Assembly: GCA_903970355.1 (NCBI GenBank)
Contig: CAJCIF010000355.1
Coordinates: forward strand, 1 to 7,391
From: Actinomycetota bacterium
GTDB lineage: Bacteria > Cyanobacteriota > Vampirovibrionia > Obscuribacterales > Obscuribacteraceae
Reading direction: 5' to 3'
Length of the DNA stretch: 7,391 nt
Shown piece after piece: positions 1-6,515 of this stretch (positions within the stretch are counted from its first letter, which is position 1; each line of letters begins with the position of its first letter). Below the pieces are notes generated by a model. The model was given only the letters and a program-made list of their open reading frames with translations. It did no database searches and was not told the origin of the DNA. The position numbers and the translations under genes are program-made.

Positions 1-1
1 T

Positions 2-769
2 CAGGCGGCATATTATGCGGCCGCAGCCACTCAGCTCCAACCTATAGCTCAATCCCAAGCCGCCACTTTGCTTTTTTGCGACATCTTAAACACGGACACA
101 GATTGCCACTTCGGACTGTCCGGATTCGATGAGGAAGTTGGTACGACAGTCTCTCCAGACATCGTAACCATAGCTGGCAACACCTATCAGCAGTTTACCG
201 ACAACGTCAACTATAACAACGTCCCTCCACCTTATGGAGCTTCCGCCCCCTATCCATTGCCATTTATTGCACTCAACCCAGCCCTTGCCCAAACCAATTA
301 CAACTCTGTTGTATCGGCTGTCCAGAGCACCGTCGCTTTAGGAGGAACAGATATTGGTGGTGCCATTTATCAAGCCCTAAACGACCTCCAAACGAACGGA
401 CGAACTGGCAGCGTTAAAGCCATTCTTCTTTTCACAGATGGCGAACCGACAGATCCAACAGGTCCAGGTGGATTCGATCCGACTTTCGCCTTTGCAAAAG
501 CCAAGGCTAGAGCAGCAGCTGTGGCGGCAGGAGCAGCCGGCATTCCAGTTTACACAATCGGGCTTGCCCAAATTCCAGCAATTCAGTCTGGCGAAATAGC
601 CATCCTGAATGATACCGACCCCAATCCAACTTCTGGCGGTATTGCTGCGATATCCGGACACGGTGCGACATTCAACTTGGTTACAGACAGCAGCCAACTT
701 GAAATCACCTTCGAAAAAATCGCTCGGCGATTGGTAGAAATCGTAGCCAATTCACGTGGCGACTATTAA
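2..769 (+). CDS. VWA-domain protein, probably Tad pilus-associated (TadG-like), 5' end outside window
   Basis: The frame is open from the left edge (codons from base 2), so the gene starts upstream; the TTG at 68 is an internal codon, not a start. What is visible is most of a von Willebrand factor A domain. A helix rich in Ala and Gln comes first, then a strand and FGLSGFDEEVG. The MIDAS threonine lies in GGTDIGGAI (Thr at 347-349), and the strand ILLFTDGEPT follows (Asp at 437-439). The first MIDAS motif (DxSxS) should lie just upstream of the window. A Pro/Tyr/Asn-rich insertion (about 215-300) sits between core strands. VWA domains bind a divalent metal and mediate protein contacts, usually outside the membrane; TadG-type proteins carry one behind an N-terminal pilin-like helix. 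The TadE-like gene 26 nt downstream supports the Tad link. The domain call is firm. The Tad role is inferred from context, because the N-terminus cannot be seen. Confidence 0.82.
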   Translation, partial: QAAYYAAAATQLQPIAQSQAATLLFCDILNTDTDCHFGLSGFDEEVGTTVSPDIVTIAGNTYQQFTDNVNYNNVPPPYGASAPYPLPFIALNPALAQTNYNSVVSAVQSTVALGGTDIGGAIYQALNDLQTNGRTGSVKAILLFTDGEPTDPTGPGGFDPTFAFAKAKARAAAVAAGAAGIPVYTIGLAQIPAIQSGEIAILNDTDPNPTSGGIAAISGHGATFNLVTDSSQLEITFEKIARRLVEIVANSRGDY

Positions 770-782
770 CTCTTAGAACCTT

Positions 783-788
783 GGGAGA
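783..788 (+). promoter_or_regulatory. Shine-Dalgarno site that sets the tadE-like start
   Basis: GGGAGA lies 7 nt before the ATG at 796. It makes that ATG, rather than the in-frame TTG at 781, the likely start, since the TTG would place this site inside the coding region. Confidence 0.6.
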
Positions 789-795
789 TAACAAC

Positions 796-1278
796 ATGGA
801 CGCGCTTAAATTGCAAAAACGCATTCAACAAAATTTGAGATCTCCCAAAGGAGACTTGCTCGTTGAACTTACAGCCGGATCGTTTCTGTTATCCATATTC
901 GCATGCATAGCGGTACACGTTGGTCTTTTGATTTACGGTGCCTTCATGAACGATACGGCATGCCGTGACGCCGCCCGCGCTGCTGCCCAAGGAAATACAG
1001 CGGCTCAAGCAACTACTCTTGCCCAAACAATTTTGATTTCACACAAACAAAATACGACAACATATGTTGGCTCACCCGTTTTGCAAACACCCATCGTATA
1101 TCAAGATTACGGCGGCAACCCACCTAATACGCAAACATCACCGTACGTTCAGCTCACTACCAAAACGACGGTGACGTTGCCAATCAAATTCTTCAGCTTC
1201 TTGAAGGACATGTTCACTTCCGATCAGAACTTGACCTTTACCGCTACTTACGAATTTCCGATCGTCAAGGTCAAATAG
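796..1278 (+). CDS. TadE-like pseudopilin (minor pilin of a Tad/Flp system)
   Basis: A 160-residue protein from the ATG at 796, chosen for its upstream GGGAGA. It has a short basic leader (residues 1-19, ending SPKG), then DLLVE and a hydrophobic helix (about 25-50: LTAGSFLLSIFACIAVHVGLLIYGAF). Gly19 followed by Glu at mature position +5 (Glu24) is the classic prepilin-peptidase site; cleavage would leave about 141 residues. After the helix comes an Ala/Arg patch (CRDAARAAAQG), seen in TadE-family proteins, and then a Thr-rich beta-type C-terminal region (TTKTTVTLPIKFF, LTFTATYEF) likely exposed outside the membrane. TadE and TadF act as minor pilins needed for Flp pilus assembly. It follows the VWA gene after 26 nt on the same strand, so the two are probably co-transcribed. 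The pilin-like class is well supported; the exact family member (TadE, TadF or another pseudopilin) is not resolved. Confidence 0.72.
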   Translation: MDALKLQKRIQQNLRSPKGDLLVELTAGSFLLSIFACIAVHVGLLIYGAFMNDTACRDAARAAAQGNTAAQATTLAQTILISHKQNTTTYVGSPVLQTPIVYQDYGGNPPNTQTSPYVQLTTKTTVTLPIKFFSFLKDMFTSDQNLTFTATYEFPIVKVK

Positions 1279-3138
1279 CTAAGAACTTTCACCGTGCAAT
1301 GTTGCGAAGATCTTGCTTGCCACGTTTTTGGGCAAGGTCGGAACCGCTTGCAATTCTTGTAACGATGCATTTTTGAATTTGTCAAAAGATCCAAAATAAT
1401 CGAGAAGCATCTTACGGCGAGCTGGTCCGATGCCGGGCAAATCATCAAAGTTTGACTTGAGGCTTCTTTTAGCGCGCAATTTGCGGTGATAGGTAATGGC
1501 AAAACGGTGCGCTTCATCACGCGTGCGTTGCAGGAGAAATAGCCCTTCACTGCGCCGAGACAAAAGGCGCGGCGAGGAGTTGTTTGGAAAGAAAACTTCT
1601 TCTTGCTTTTTGGCAAGACCAACAATTTCTTGCCCCGTTATCTCCAATTCGGCAAGAGCTTCGCATGCTGCACTGAGTTGGCCTTTGCCGCCATCTATGA
1701 TTATCAAGTCGGGAAAGGGCTTATTCTCAGCTTTCAGGCGGCCATATCTTCTTGACACCACTTCTTTCATGGAAGCAAAATCATTCGGCAGTCCTTCCAC
1801 TGTCCTTGTTTTAAACAGTCGATAATCAGATTTCTTTGCTACTGCATTTTCAAACACTACCATGCTGGCTACGTTATCTGTCCCCTGAATATTCGAAATA
1901 TCGAAACACTCTATTCGCCTTGGTAATTTTGCGATGCCCAGATCTTCTTGCAGCGAGGTGAGTATGCGGAGAACCCGTGCATCCTCATTCGTCTGGGCCT
2001 GGGTTTCTTTTTCGAGAGCCAGCTCGGCGTTTTTCATTGCCATTTGCACCATACTTACTTTATCGCCACGCTGCGGCAAGTGCAGTTTGACGACATTATT
2101 TGCTCGTCCACTCAAGAGTTCCACAAGAGCAGCACCATCTTCGATGGGGTGTTGAAGGACAAGCTCGCGCGGAATGGCAATGTCTTCGCAAGTTGTATAG
2201 TACTGATCGATGAAAGTCTGGTAGGCTTCGTCCCATGATGTGCGATCGTGTAAATGGATGTTTACTACTTCAGCAGATATCAACTTACCCTCGCGCACTC
2301 TCATCAAACAAATGGACACAAGCTTGTTGGTGTGCGCTTCTGCAATAATGTCCTGACTGACCTTTTGGTTTTGAAATACAACCTGTTGTTTTTGAATAAC
2401 CGTTTCCAGGGCAGCCAATCGATCTCGTATTTTGGCTGCTTGCTCAAATTGCAGCGCTTCTGCAACCGATTCCATTTCAGCCCGCATTTGCTGGACAACT
2501 TCGCTTTGCCGGCCGGCAAGAAACAATTCCACCTGGCTTACCATGTTGTTGTAGAAAGATTCTTCCACTAAATTCTGGCAAGGTCCTAGACAAAGCCCAA
2601 TGTGAAAATTCATGCACGGTCTGTCTTTGAAAAATGGTGTTTTCCGCTGTCTCATCGGAAATACTTTTCTCAAAACACGAACCGTTTGCCACATCATGCC
2701 GGTTTCAACGTAGGGTCCAAATATGCGAGCTTTTGGGTGTTCTTTCCTGTATCGCACTGGATCGCGCACCATGATGAGGCGCGGGAACTTCACGTCATAT
2801 TCAATTGCTAGCCATGGATATTTTTTGTCATCTTTGAGTGCAACGTTATAACGAGGCATGTGCTTGCGCACCAAATTCGCTTCCAGTATCAATGCTTCCT
2901 TTTCAGAGTTGGTGACGATCAGATCGATCTCACTCACCTTTGGCATCAAAACGGCAAGCTTGGGACGTTCACGCCAGGCGTTATCGTTCCAATAAGAACG
3001 CACGCGACTCCTCAAACTCAAAGCTTTGCCTATGTAGATGATCTCCCCTTCAGCGTTTTTGAATTGATAAACGCCGGGAGCATCCGGTACGGTGGCAAGC
3101 TGCTGAGTTAGTTGTTCGGTAGGAGCGTAACTAGGCAT
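1279..3138 (-). CDS. uvrC: Excinuclease ABC subunit C (UvrC)
   Basis: UvrC cuts the damaged strand on both sides of a lesion bound by UvrB in nucleotide excision repair. The 619 residues match the usual length and every domain is present. The N-terminal GIY-YIG nuclease (about 18-98) has GVY at 22-24, YIG at 35-37, a basic helix with Arg43/45/47, and Glu86 in EALILEANLV; it makes the 3' incision. The cysteine motif has Cys175, Cys183 and Cys187. The UVR motif that binds UvrB spans about 211-246. The RNase H-like 5' nuclease has a probable DDH triad of Asp413 (FDIS), Asp482 (IIIDGGKGQL) and His544 (RDEAHR). The tandem helix-hairpin-helix covers about 565-615 (DDLPGIGPARR). Odd: where E. coli-type proteins have a fourth cysteine, this one has Arg165 (FPMRQRK), as I recall for cyanobacterial UvrC. 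The start follows radA by 26 nt with no clear Shine-Dalgarno site. The stop codon abuts the convergent tadE-like stop. Confidence 0.97.
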   Translation of the reverse strand: MPSYAPTEQLTQQLATVPDAPGVYQFKNAEGEIIYIGKALSLRSRVRSYWNDNAWRERPKLAVLMPKVSEIDLIVTNSEKEALILEANLVRKHMPRYNVALKDDKKYPWLAIEYDVKFPRLIMVRDPVRYRKEHPKARIFGPYVETGMMWQTVRVLRKVFPMRQRKTPFFKDRPCMNFHIGLCLGPCQNLVEESFYNNMVSQVELFLAGRQSEVVQQMRAEMESVAEALQFEQAAKIRDRLAALETVIQKQQVVFQNQKVSQDIIAEAHTNKLVSICLMRVREGKLISAEVVNIHLHDRTSWDEAYQTFIDQYYTTCEDIAIPRELVLQHPIEDGAALVELLSGRANNVVKLHLPQRGDKVSMVQMAMKNAELALEKETQAQTNEDARVLRILTSLQEDLGIAKLPRRIECFDISNIQGTDNVASMVVFENAVAKKSDYRLFKTRTVEGLPNDFASMKEVVSRRYGRLKAENKPFPDLIIIDGGKGQLSAACEALAELEITGQEIVGLAKKQEEVFFPNNSSPRLLSRRSEGLFLLQRTRDEAHRFAITYHRKLRAKRSLKSNFDDLPGIGPARRKMLLDYFGSFDKFKNASLQELQAVPTLPKNVASKIFATLHGESS

Positions 3139-3164
3139 CGTTCTGTCGTGAAAACTAGCTGGAC

Positions 3165-4583
3165 TCAGGAAGCATTCGGCTTAAGACTGGCGCCCGGCAT
3201 TACAAGCGCCAGAACATCTGCTAAAGATTGTACGCCCGTTACCTTGAGCTTGCCTGACCCTGGCAAATTCTTTCCATCCGGCACAATGGCGCGCGTGAAC
3301 CCAAGTCTGGCTGCTTCTTTCAATTTTGTTTCTAGATGAGCTACCGGTCGAATTTCACCGGTTAGGCCGACTTCCCCAATAATAACCAATCCTGGGTCTA
3401 TAGAGCGGTCCAGTAATGAAGTGGCAATTGCCGTTGAAATGCCTAAGTCTCCGCTTGGATCTTCAAATTCCAACCCGCCCACGACATTGACATAAACATC
3501 GGAACGGCCCATAAAAAGGCCCGTCTTTTTTTCGAGCACTGCAATTATCTGCAACAAGCGATTGTAATCCCAACCGTTTGCAACACGTCGCGGAGCAGGA
3601 TTAGAAGTTGTCGTCACAAGCGCTTGCACCTCAAGCAAAAGGGTACGATTGCGCTCTCCTCCAGCAATAACCGCCGTGCCACTCGGGGCCTGGCGACCCG
3701 GTTGTGACAATCTCTCACCCAGAAAAATAGCGCTTGGATTATCGACTTCCGTCAATCCACTTTCGTCCATTGAAAAAATTGCTATTTCTGATGTTGATCC
3801 AAATCGATTTTTGCCGGCCCGAATAATTCGCAATTGCCGAGTGCGGTCACCTTCAAACTGCAGAACGACATCAACCATATGTTCCAAAACTCTTGGACCG
3901 GCAATAGAACCTTCTTTGTTGACGTGACCAACAATGATTGTGGCGATGTTATTCGATTTAGCGGCATTCACAAGAGCCTGAGCACATTCGCGAACTTGGC
4001 TAACAGAGCCTGGTGCGCTTGTAATTTCAGGATGATAGACGGATTGGATGCTATCAAGAATGACAAGCCTGGCTGGATCACCTGTTATACGTTCGTAGAT
4101 CGAGGATATATTTTGCTCGGCATCTACATATAGAAATTCGCTGTCTATGTCCAAACGCTTGGCGCGCAATTGCACCTGGGCAGCTGATTCTTCCCCACTT
4201 ACATAGAGTACCTTTTCATTGAGACTGATTGCTTTTGCCACCTGCAAAAGAAGGGTGGATTTGCCGATACCCGGGTCCCCCGCTAACAAGACGACACTGC
4301 CCGGCACAAGCCCACCACCAAGTACTTCATCCAGGCCACTAATACCAGTGGACATGCGATCTGCATCAGATGCATTAACCTTGTTGAGCAATATTGGACC
4401 AGCAAGAGCATTCACTGCTTTTGCTGATGTGGCAATGCTCAATCGACGTTGAACGAATGAATCTTCCTGGACTTTCTCTTCAACAAGAGAATTCCAACTA
4501 CCGCAATCAGTGCAGCGCCCCAGGAATGCTGATGCTTGAAAGCCGCACTCCTGGCAGATCCACCGAGACTTTCCGCGTGCCAT
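3165..4583 (-). CDS. radA: DNA repair protein RadA (Sms), branch-migration helicase
   Basis: RadA is a RecA-family hexameric ATPase that drives branch migration in recombination and recombinational repair. From the ATG at 4583 the protein has 472 residues, close to the family's usual 450-460. A zinc finger has Cys10, Cys13, Cys24 and Cys27 (CQEC, CTDC). The Walker A motif is GDPGIGKST (102-110), and the Walker B strand is RLVILDSIQSV with Asp177. The RadA signature KNRFG is at 258-262. The C-terminal Lon-protease-like domain (about 300-472) has PSGDLGIS where Lon carries its catalytic serine region, so no protease activity is expected. A TTG 24 nt further upstream (4607) keeps the frame, but the ATG has AGGAGG just before it and gives the standard MARGKSRWICQECG start. 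It is transcribed away from lgt and probably co-transcribed with uvrC, 26 nt downstream, forming a repair operon. Confidence 0.97.
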   Translation of the reverse strand: MARGKSRWICQECGFQASAFLGRCTDCGSWNSLVEEKVQEDSFVQRRLSIATSAKAVNALAGPILLNKVNASDADRMSTGISGLDEVLGGGLVPGSVVLLAGDPGIGKSTLLLQVAKAISLNEKVLYVSGEESAAQVQLRAKRLDIDSEFLYVDAEQNISSIYERITGDPARLVILDSIQSVYHPEITSAPGSVSQVRECAQALVNAAKSNNIATIIVGHVNKEGSIAGPRVLEHMVDVVLQFEGDRTRQLRIIRAGKNRFGSTSEIAIFSMDESGLTEVDNPSAIFLGERLSQPGRQAPSGTAVIAGGERNRTLLLEVQALVTTTSNPAPRRVANGWDYNRLLQIIAVLEKKTGLFMGRSDVYVNVVGGLEFEDPSGDLGISTAIATSLLDRSIDPGLVIIGEVGLTGEIRPVAHLETKLKEAARLGFTRAIVPDGKNLPGSGKLKVTGVQSLADVLALVMPGASLKPNAS

Positions 4584-4587
4584 GGTT

Positions 4588-4593
4588 CCTCCT
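4588..4593 (-). promoter_or_regulatory. Shine-Dalgarno site of radA
   Basis: On the minus strand AGGAGG is followed by AACC and then the ATG at 4583. The match is perfect though the spacing is short (4 nt). It favours this ATG over the in-frame TTG at 4607, which lies upstream of the site. Confidence 0.65.
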
Positions 4594-4622
4594 GACAGCC
4601 GGAGCAATTCTTGAAGGTAGCG

Positions 4623-4631
4623 AGCATAACA
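4623..4631 (-). promoter_or_regulatory. Putative extended -10 promoter for radA-uvrC
   Basis: Read on the minus strand this is TGTTATGCT, an extended -10 element (TGn plus TATGCT, 4 of 6 to TATAAT). It would start transcription near 4616, giving a 5' leader of about 33 nt before radA. No good -35 hexamer sits at the standard spacing, which is tolerable for extended -10 promoters. It is the left arm of an imperfect inverted repeat with the lgt-facing element. Prediction by eye only. Confidence 0.35.
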
Positions 4632-4641
4632 TCTTTCTGCT

Positions 4642-4650
4642 TGCTATGCT
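4642..4650 (+). promoter_or_regulatory. Putative extended -10 promoter for lgt
   Basis: TGCTATGCT is an extended -10 element matching, at 8 of 9 positions, the minus-strand element at 4631-4623. Transcription would begin near 4657, giving a leader of about 36 nt before the lgt ATG. No clear -35 box is seen; its expected position overlaps the opposing -10 element. Prediction by eye only. Confidence 0.35.
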
Positions 4651-4692
4651 GTCCAATTATTTCTCTTACAGCCTCTATCCAAAGGGTATCTC

Positions 4693-5508
4693 ATGGAGTT
4701 TCAATCGCCAGGCGCAATCTTAATTAAGCTCGGTCCGTTTGCCGTTCGATGGTACGGCGTCCTGATTGCACTGGGATTTATATGCGGAACTTTTGTTTTG
4801 TCTCGCCGCGCTACTGAATGGGGCTTCAATAGCGAAAAAATTATCAATGCCGCTCTCGTTGCCTTTATTGGCGGTATCGTTGGTGCACGTCTTTATTATG
4901 TCTTACTGAGCTGGAGTTATTTTCAAACTCATCTTGCCGAGATTGGTGCCACCTGGAATGGTGGCATGTCTATTCACGGCGGCATCATAGGCGGTGCGTT
5001 GGCAGGATTTTTCTATTGCCGAAAAGAGAATTTAGAGCCTTTGCAGGTTGCTGACCTTTTTGCCTCAGTTATCCCTCTGGGCCAGGCAATTGGACGATGG
5101 GGCAACTTTTTCAACTCTGAGTTGTTTGGACAACCGGTGCCAGACAATTTCCCACTCAAGCTTTTCATTTCCGAGGAACATAGGCCAATCGGCTTTGAGC
5201 ATAACTCATTTTTTCATCCCGCTTTTTTGTATGAATCAGTCTGGGATTTACTGTTGTTCTTGGTTTTGTACAATTTTGCACTCGTCAAATTCAGGAAATT
5301 GCCGGGTCTGACAGCACTGCTATTTTTGGCCGGTTATTCCGTTGGTCGCATTCTAATAGAACCATTGCGCCTGGACAGCATCAAATTCGGAGCGATGCAG
5401 GCCCCGCTTTTGGTTAGCGTTATCTGGCTTGTCCTCTCCCTGGCTGCCATGGTCATGCTGATAATGCACTACCGGAACAAAAGCAAAACCAATGAAACGT
5501 TGTCCTAG
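4693..5508 (+). CDS. lgt: Phosphatidylglycerol-prolipoprotein diacylglyceryl transferase
   Basis: Lgt is the inner-membrane enzyme that moves diacylglycerol from phosphatidylglycerol to the lipobox cysteine of prolipoproteins, the first step of lipoprotein maturation. The 271 residues are strongly hydrophobic with about seven membrane segments and match the usual family length. Visible motifs are RWYG near the N-terminus (Tyr21), GARLYYVL (64-71), SIHGG with His95 in the third segment, and the family signature GRWGNFFNSELFG at 134-146 (Arg135, Asn138, Asn141, Gly146). Further on are FHPAFLYES (174-182) and the C-terminal GRILIEPLRLD (218-228). The ATG at 4693 has AAAGGG 6 nt upstream. The gene is divergent from radA, and the next gene starts about 90 nt downstream with no obvious strong terminator between. 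Its presence implies a lipoprotein-bearing cell envelope. Confidence 0.96.
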   Translation: MEFQSPGAILIKLGPFAVRWYGVLIALGFICGTFVLSRRATEWGFNSEKIINAALVAFIGGIVGARLYYVLLSWSYFQTHLAEIGATWNGGMSIHGGIIGGALAGFFYCRKENLEPLQVADLFASVIPLGQAIGRWGNFFNSELFGQPVPDNFPLKLFISEEHRPIGFEHNSFFHPAFLYESVWDLLLFLVLYNFALVKFRKLPGLTALLFLAGYSVGRILIEPLRLDSIKFGAMQAPLLVSVIWLVLSLAAMVMLIMHYRNKSKTNETLS

Positions 5509-5521
5509 CAAGCAGTCTCAA

Positions 5522-5550
5522 AAATCAACGAAACTATTTTGAATTGATTT
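5522..5550. repeat. AT-rich inverted repeat downstream of lgt
   Basis: AAATCAA (5522-5528) and TTGATTT (5544-5550) are perfect 7-base inverted arms around a 15-base loop; CAAAA and TTTTG nearby can pair instead. It lies 14 nt after the lgt stop. It could act as a weak 3' end structure, but the arms are nearly all A/T and no clean U tract follows, so I do not call it a terminator. Confidence 0.25.
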
Positions 5551-5555
5551 AGTAT

Positions 5556-5561
5556 CATAAT
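5556..5561 (+). promoter_or_regulatory. Weak candidate -10 box for the methyltransferase gene
   Basis: CATAAT matches TATAAT at 5 of 6 positions and would give a start near 5568, about 33 nt before the ATG at 5601. No matching -35 box at 16-18 nt was found, so this is only a candidate. Confidence 0.2.
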
Positions 5562-5600
5562 GCGGGTTCTGCTTTCTGGAATTTCCATTGACAATCCTGT

Positions 5601-6437
5601 ATGACACAAAACCAACTGGCGCCCTCGCTTAGCGAGAGCGAGTATGCGGCAGCGTTTGCAGCCTATCGAACCAAGACAAATCAAGCCGAACTTATGCTTG
5701 AATGGCTGCAGAAACACGCCGAATTTATTGTCAATGAAAAGGAGGAGTTGTCTGTTTTAAGTGTGGGAACAGGCTACGGTGAATTCGATCTTGCGGCCAT
5801 TCCGATACTACAGAAACTCGCACCTCGACTGCACTATACGGCCATAGATCCCAACAACGGGATGCTTGAACATTTCAAAACGGATTTTATTGCTCGCCGA
5901 ATTCAAAACGTTGAACTGAACGTACAAAATTGTTCATTTGAAGAGTTTGTCAGGCAAGATCCAAAACAATATGATCTCATCCACTTCACACACTGCCTTT
6001 ATTTCATTTCAGATCGTGCCAGCGCCATTAAAAAATCACTTGAACTTCTAAAACCAAATGGACTAATTTTGACATTCAACTCTATGACAGCCGGCTCTCA
6101 GGATCTGCGCATTCGATTTACCAAGAAAGCAACCGGAAAGCTTTCTCTCGTATTCAGTGCGGAACAGCTAAAGGAGCTGCTCGAGCACGAAAACATCAAG
6201 CATTTATTTGATGTCATCAACAGCGTGACAGACGTCACCGAATGCTTTACCAGTCGGCCGACCGGCCGTTTGTTGCTCAATTTTTTCCTTCTGTGTAATT
6301 CCGACAACATCTCCAAGAGTTTGCGCAGCGAGGTGCTCGACTACATTAAACGAATCGCTTTTGCAGAAGGCTCACGCTTTCTTATGTTGCATCCTGTGGG
6401 TGTATTTTGCATTTCACCCCAAAAATTGCCCGTCTAA
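5601..6437 (+). CDS. Class I SAM-dependent methyltransferase, histamine N-methyltransferase-like
   Basis: A 278-residue soluble protein with a Rossmann-type SAM fold. Motif I is VGTGYGEFD (55-63), the acidic ribose-binding strand end is AIDPN (81-85), the fourth strand is YDLIHFTHCLYF (124-135), and LKPNGLILTF (150-159) is the post-motif. The layout outside the core follows human HNMT as I recall it: a short helical N-terminus with YAAAFAAY, LSVG.G.GE.DL, DLIH...CLYFI, a region FSAEQLKELLEHENI, then VTDVTECF and a leucine-rich helix before the final strand. In my by-memory alignment the histamine contacts are not kept (Glu28 to Gln28, Gln143 to about His131), so histamine is unlikely to be the substrate; a small amine or another metabolite is possible. 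An in-frame TGA at 5589 leaves the ATG at 5601 as the only plausible start, yet no Shine-Dalgarno sequence precedes it. Enzyme class is firm; subfamily and substrate are inference. Confidence 0.85.
   Translation: MTQNQLAPSLSESEYAAAFAAYRTKTNQAELMLEWLQKHAEFIVNEKEELSVLSVGTGYGEFDLAAIPILQKLAPRLHYTAIDPNNGMLEHFKTDFIARRIQNVELNVQNCSFEEFVRQDPKQYDLIHFTHCLYFISDRASAIKKSLELLKPNGLILTFNSMTAGSQDLRIRFTKKATGKLSLVFSAEQLKELLEHENIKHLFDVINSVTDVTECFTSRPTGRLLLNFFLLCNSDNISKSLRSEVLDYIKRIAFAEGSRFLMLHPVGVFCISPQKLPV
5624..5636. repeat. Palindrome inside the 5' end of the methyltransferase gene
   Basis: CTCGCT-T-AGCGAG is a perfect 6-base inverted repeat around one T. The AGCGAG arm is repeated at once (5631-5642), so the left arm can pair with either copy. 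It begins 24 nt into the coding sequence (codons 8-12), where mRNA structure could affect ribosome loading. It may simply reflect codons for LSESE. Confidence 0.4.
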
Positions 6438-6515
6438 TCCAGACCGTCTACACCTGCCCCAAATTGGGTAAAAGCCAAATAGGCCGGAGATTGAAAGGTT
6501 CAGGAAACACGGTTT

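Noticed and set aside
68..70. TTG as the start of the VWA gene
   Set aside because: The frame is open to the window edge with helix-forming sequence expected of a VWA domain, and no ribosome site precedes the TTG.
377..697. Minus-strand open frame of 106 codons opposite the VWA gene
   Set aside because: It is antisense to a frame with clear VWA motifs, and its Cys/Trp-rich composition is typical of a shadow frame.
1248..1625. Minus-strand open frame of 125 codons overlapping the uvrC 3' end
   Set aside because: It is a shifted frame inside uvrC, whose own frame shows the conserved C-terminal domains; the shadow product shows no family motif.
1496..1825. Plus-strand open frame of 109 codons inside uvrC
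   Set aside because: Antisense shadow of the conserved RNase H-like domain; Arg/Ser-rich with no motif.
4394..4723. Plus-strand frame of 109 codons spanning the radA 5' end and the lgt start
   Set aside because: It overlaps the radA zinc-finger coding region, the promoter region and lgt; both flanking genes are unambiguous.
5588..5593. Perfect TTGACA as a -35 box
   Set aside because: It sits only 7 nt before the methyltransferase ATG, and the position 17 nt on (5611-5616, CCAACT) is no -10 box; probably chance.
6458..6468. CCCAAATTGGG palindrome between the methyltransferase and the hypothetical gene as a terminator
   Set aside because: The arms are only 5 bases with a 1-base loop and no U tract follows, so it is unlikely to terminate transcription.
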